Below are positions 5,581 to 5,631 of a stretch of 5,631 bases of DNA, in pieces. The stretch is from an uncultured Oscillospiraceae bacterium. GTDB lineage: Bacteria; Bacillota_A; Clostridia; Oscillospirales; Oscillospiraceae. Each line of letters begins with the position of its first letter. Position 1 is the first letter of the stretch. A program made the translations under genes and the position numbers. The stretch is from assembly GCA_900770015.1 (NCBI GenBank), contig CAAGIU010000084.1, positions 1-5,631 of the forward strand. The letters run 5' to 3'. The notes under the pieces were generated by a model. The model was not told the origin of the DNA. It was given only the letters and a program-made list of their open reading frames with translations, and did no database searches.

Positions 5581-5626
5581 GTATGAAAAACGGGAAATAC
5601 ATACAGTATTCCCGCATTTTTCATAC
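5581..5626. terminator. Strong hairpin terminator after the zinc-ribbon gene, probably bidirectional
   Basis: Outer arms GTATGAAAAA (5581-5590) and TTTTTCATAC (5617-5626) are perfect complements. Inside them CGGGAAATAC (5591-5600) pairs with GTATTCCCG (5606-5614) with one bulged A and a five-base loop, and an unpaired CA at 5615-5616 precedes the T-run. A GC-containing stem followed by T5 appears on both strands, so it could also end a convergent gene beyond the window. The 58 bp between the stop codon and the hairpin hold no gene. Confidence 0.82.
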
Positions 5627-5631
5627 TTCCG

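Overview
The window looks like chromosomal DNA of a GC-rich Gram-positive anaerobe, most likely a gut member of Oscillospiraceae/Ruminococcaceae (Clostridia). This is inferred from strong AGGAGG-type ribosome binding sites, GC-rich codon use, a membrane-anchored GH25 lysozyme with a short acidic tail, a clostridial-looking zinc-ribbon membrane protein, and intergenic palindromes of a type I recall as frequent in that group. No species can be named from this sequence alone.

Layout, left to right. (1) Positions 1-1460, plus strand: the C-terminal half of an AMP-forming acyl-CoA ligase whose start lies outside the window. It overlaps by 4 bp (ATGA) a small multi-pass membrane protein of the DUF1624/HGSNAT-like acyltransferase type. 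(2) Positions 1461-1755: no gene. Most of it is a ~220 bp composite palindrome (1475-1694) with short terminal inverted repeats, resembling a MITE or REP-like element. (3) Positions 1756-3787, plus strand: a two-gene operon of an unrecognised eight-helix membrane protein and a full-length tRNA nucleotidyltransferase (cca). (4) Positions 3773-3897: a second palindromic repeat that contains the cca stop codon, then a hairpin terminator between convergent genes. (5) Positions 3898-4917, minus strand: a membrane-anchored GH25 muramidase with a good promoter. (6) Positions 4918-5108: a divergent intergenic region carrying promoters for both flanking genes and an 8 bp inverted repeat around the plus-strand promoter. 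(7) Positions 5109-5522, plus strand: a small two-helix membrane protein with a C-terminal zinc ribbon. (8) Positions 5523-5631: a short tail ending in a strong, probably bidirectional terminator.

Functionally the window is mostly housekeeping and envelope: acyl activation next to a membrane acyltransferase, tRNA 3'-end maturation, and cell-wall hydrolysis. I see no CRISPR array, phage module, transposase or defence system. The least explained items are the two palindromic repeat families, the tyrosine-rich acidic tail of the lysozyme, and two membrane proteins without an assigned role.
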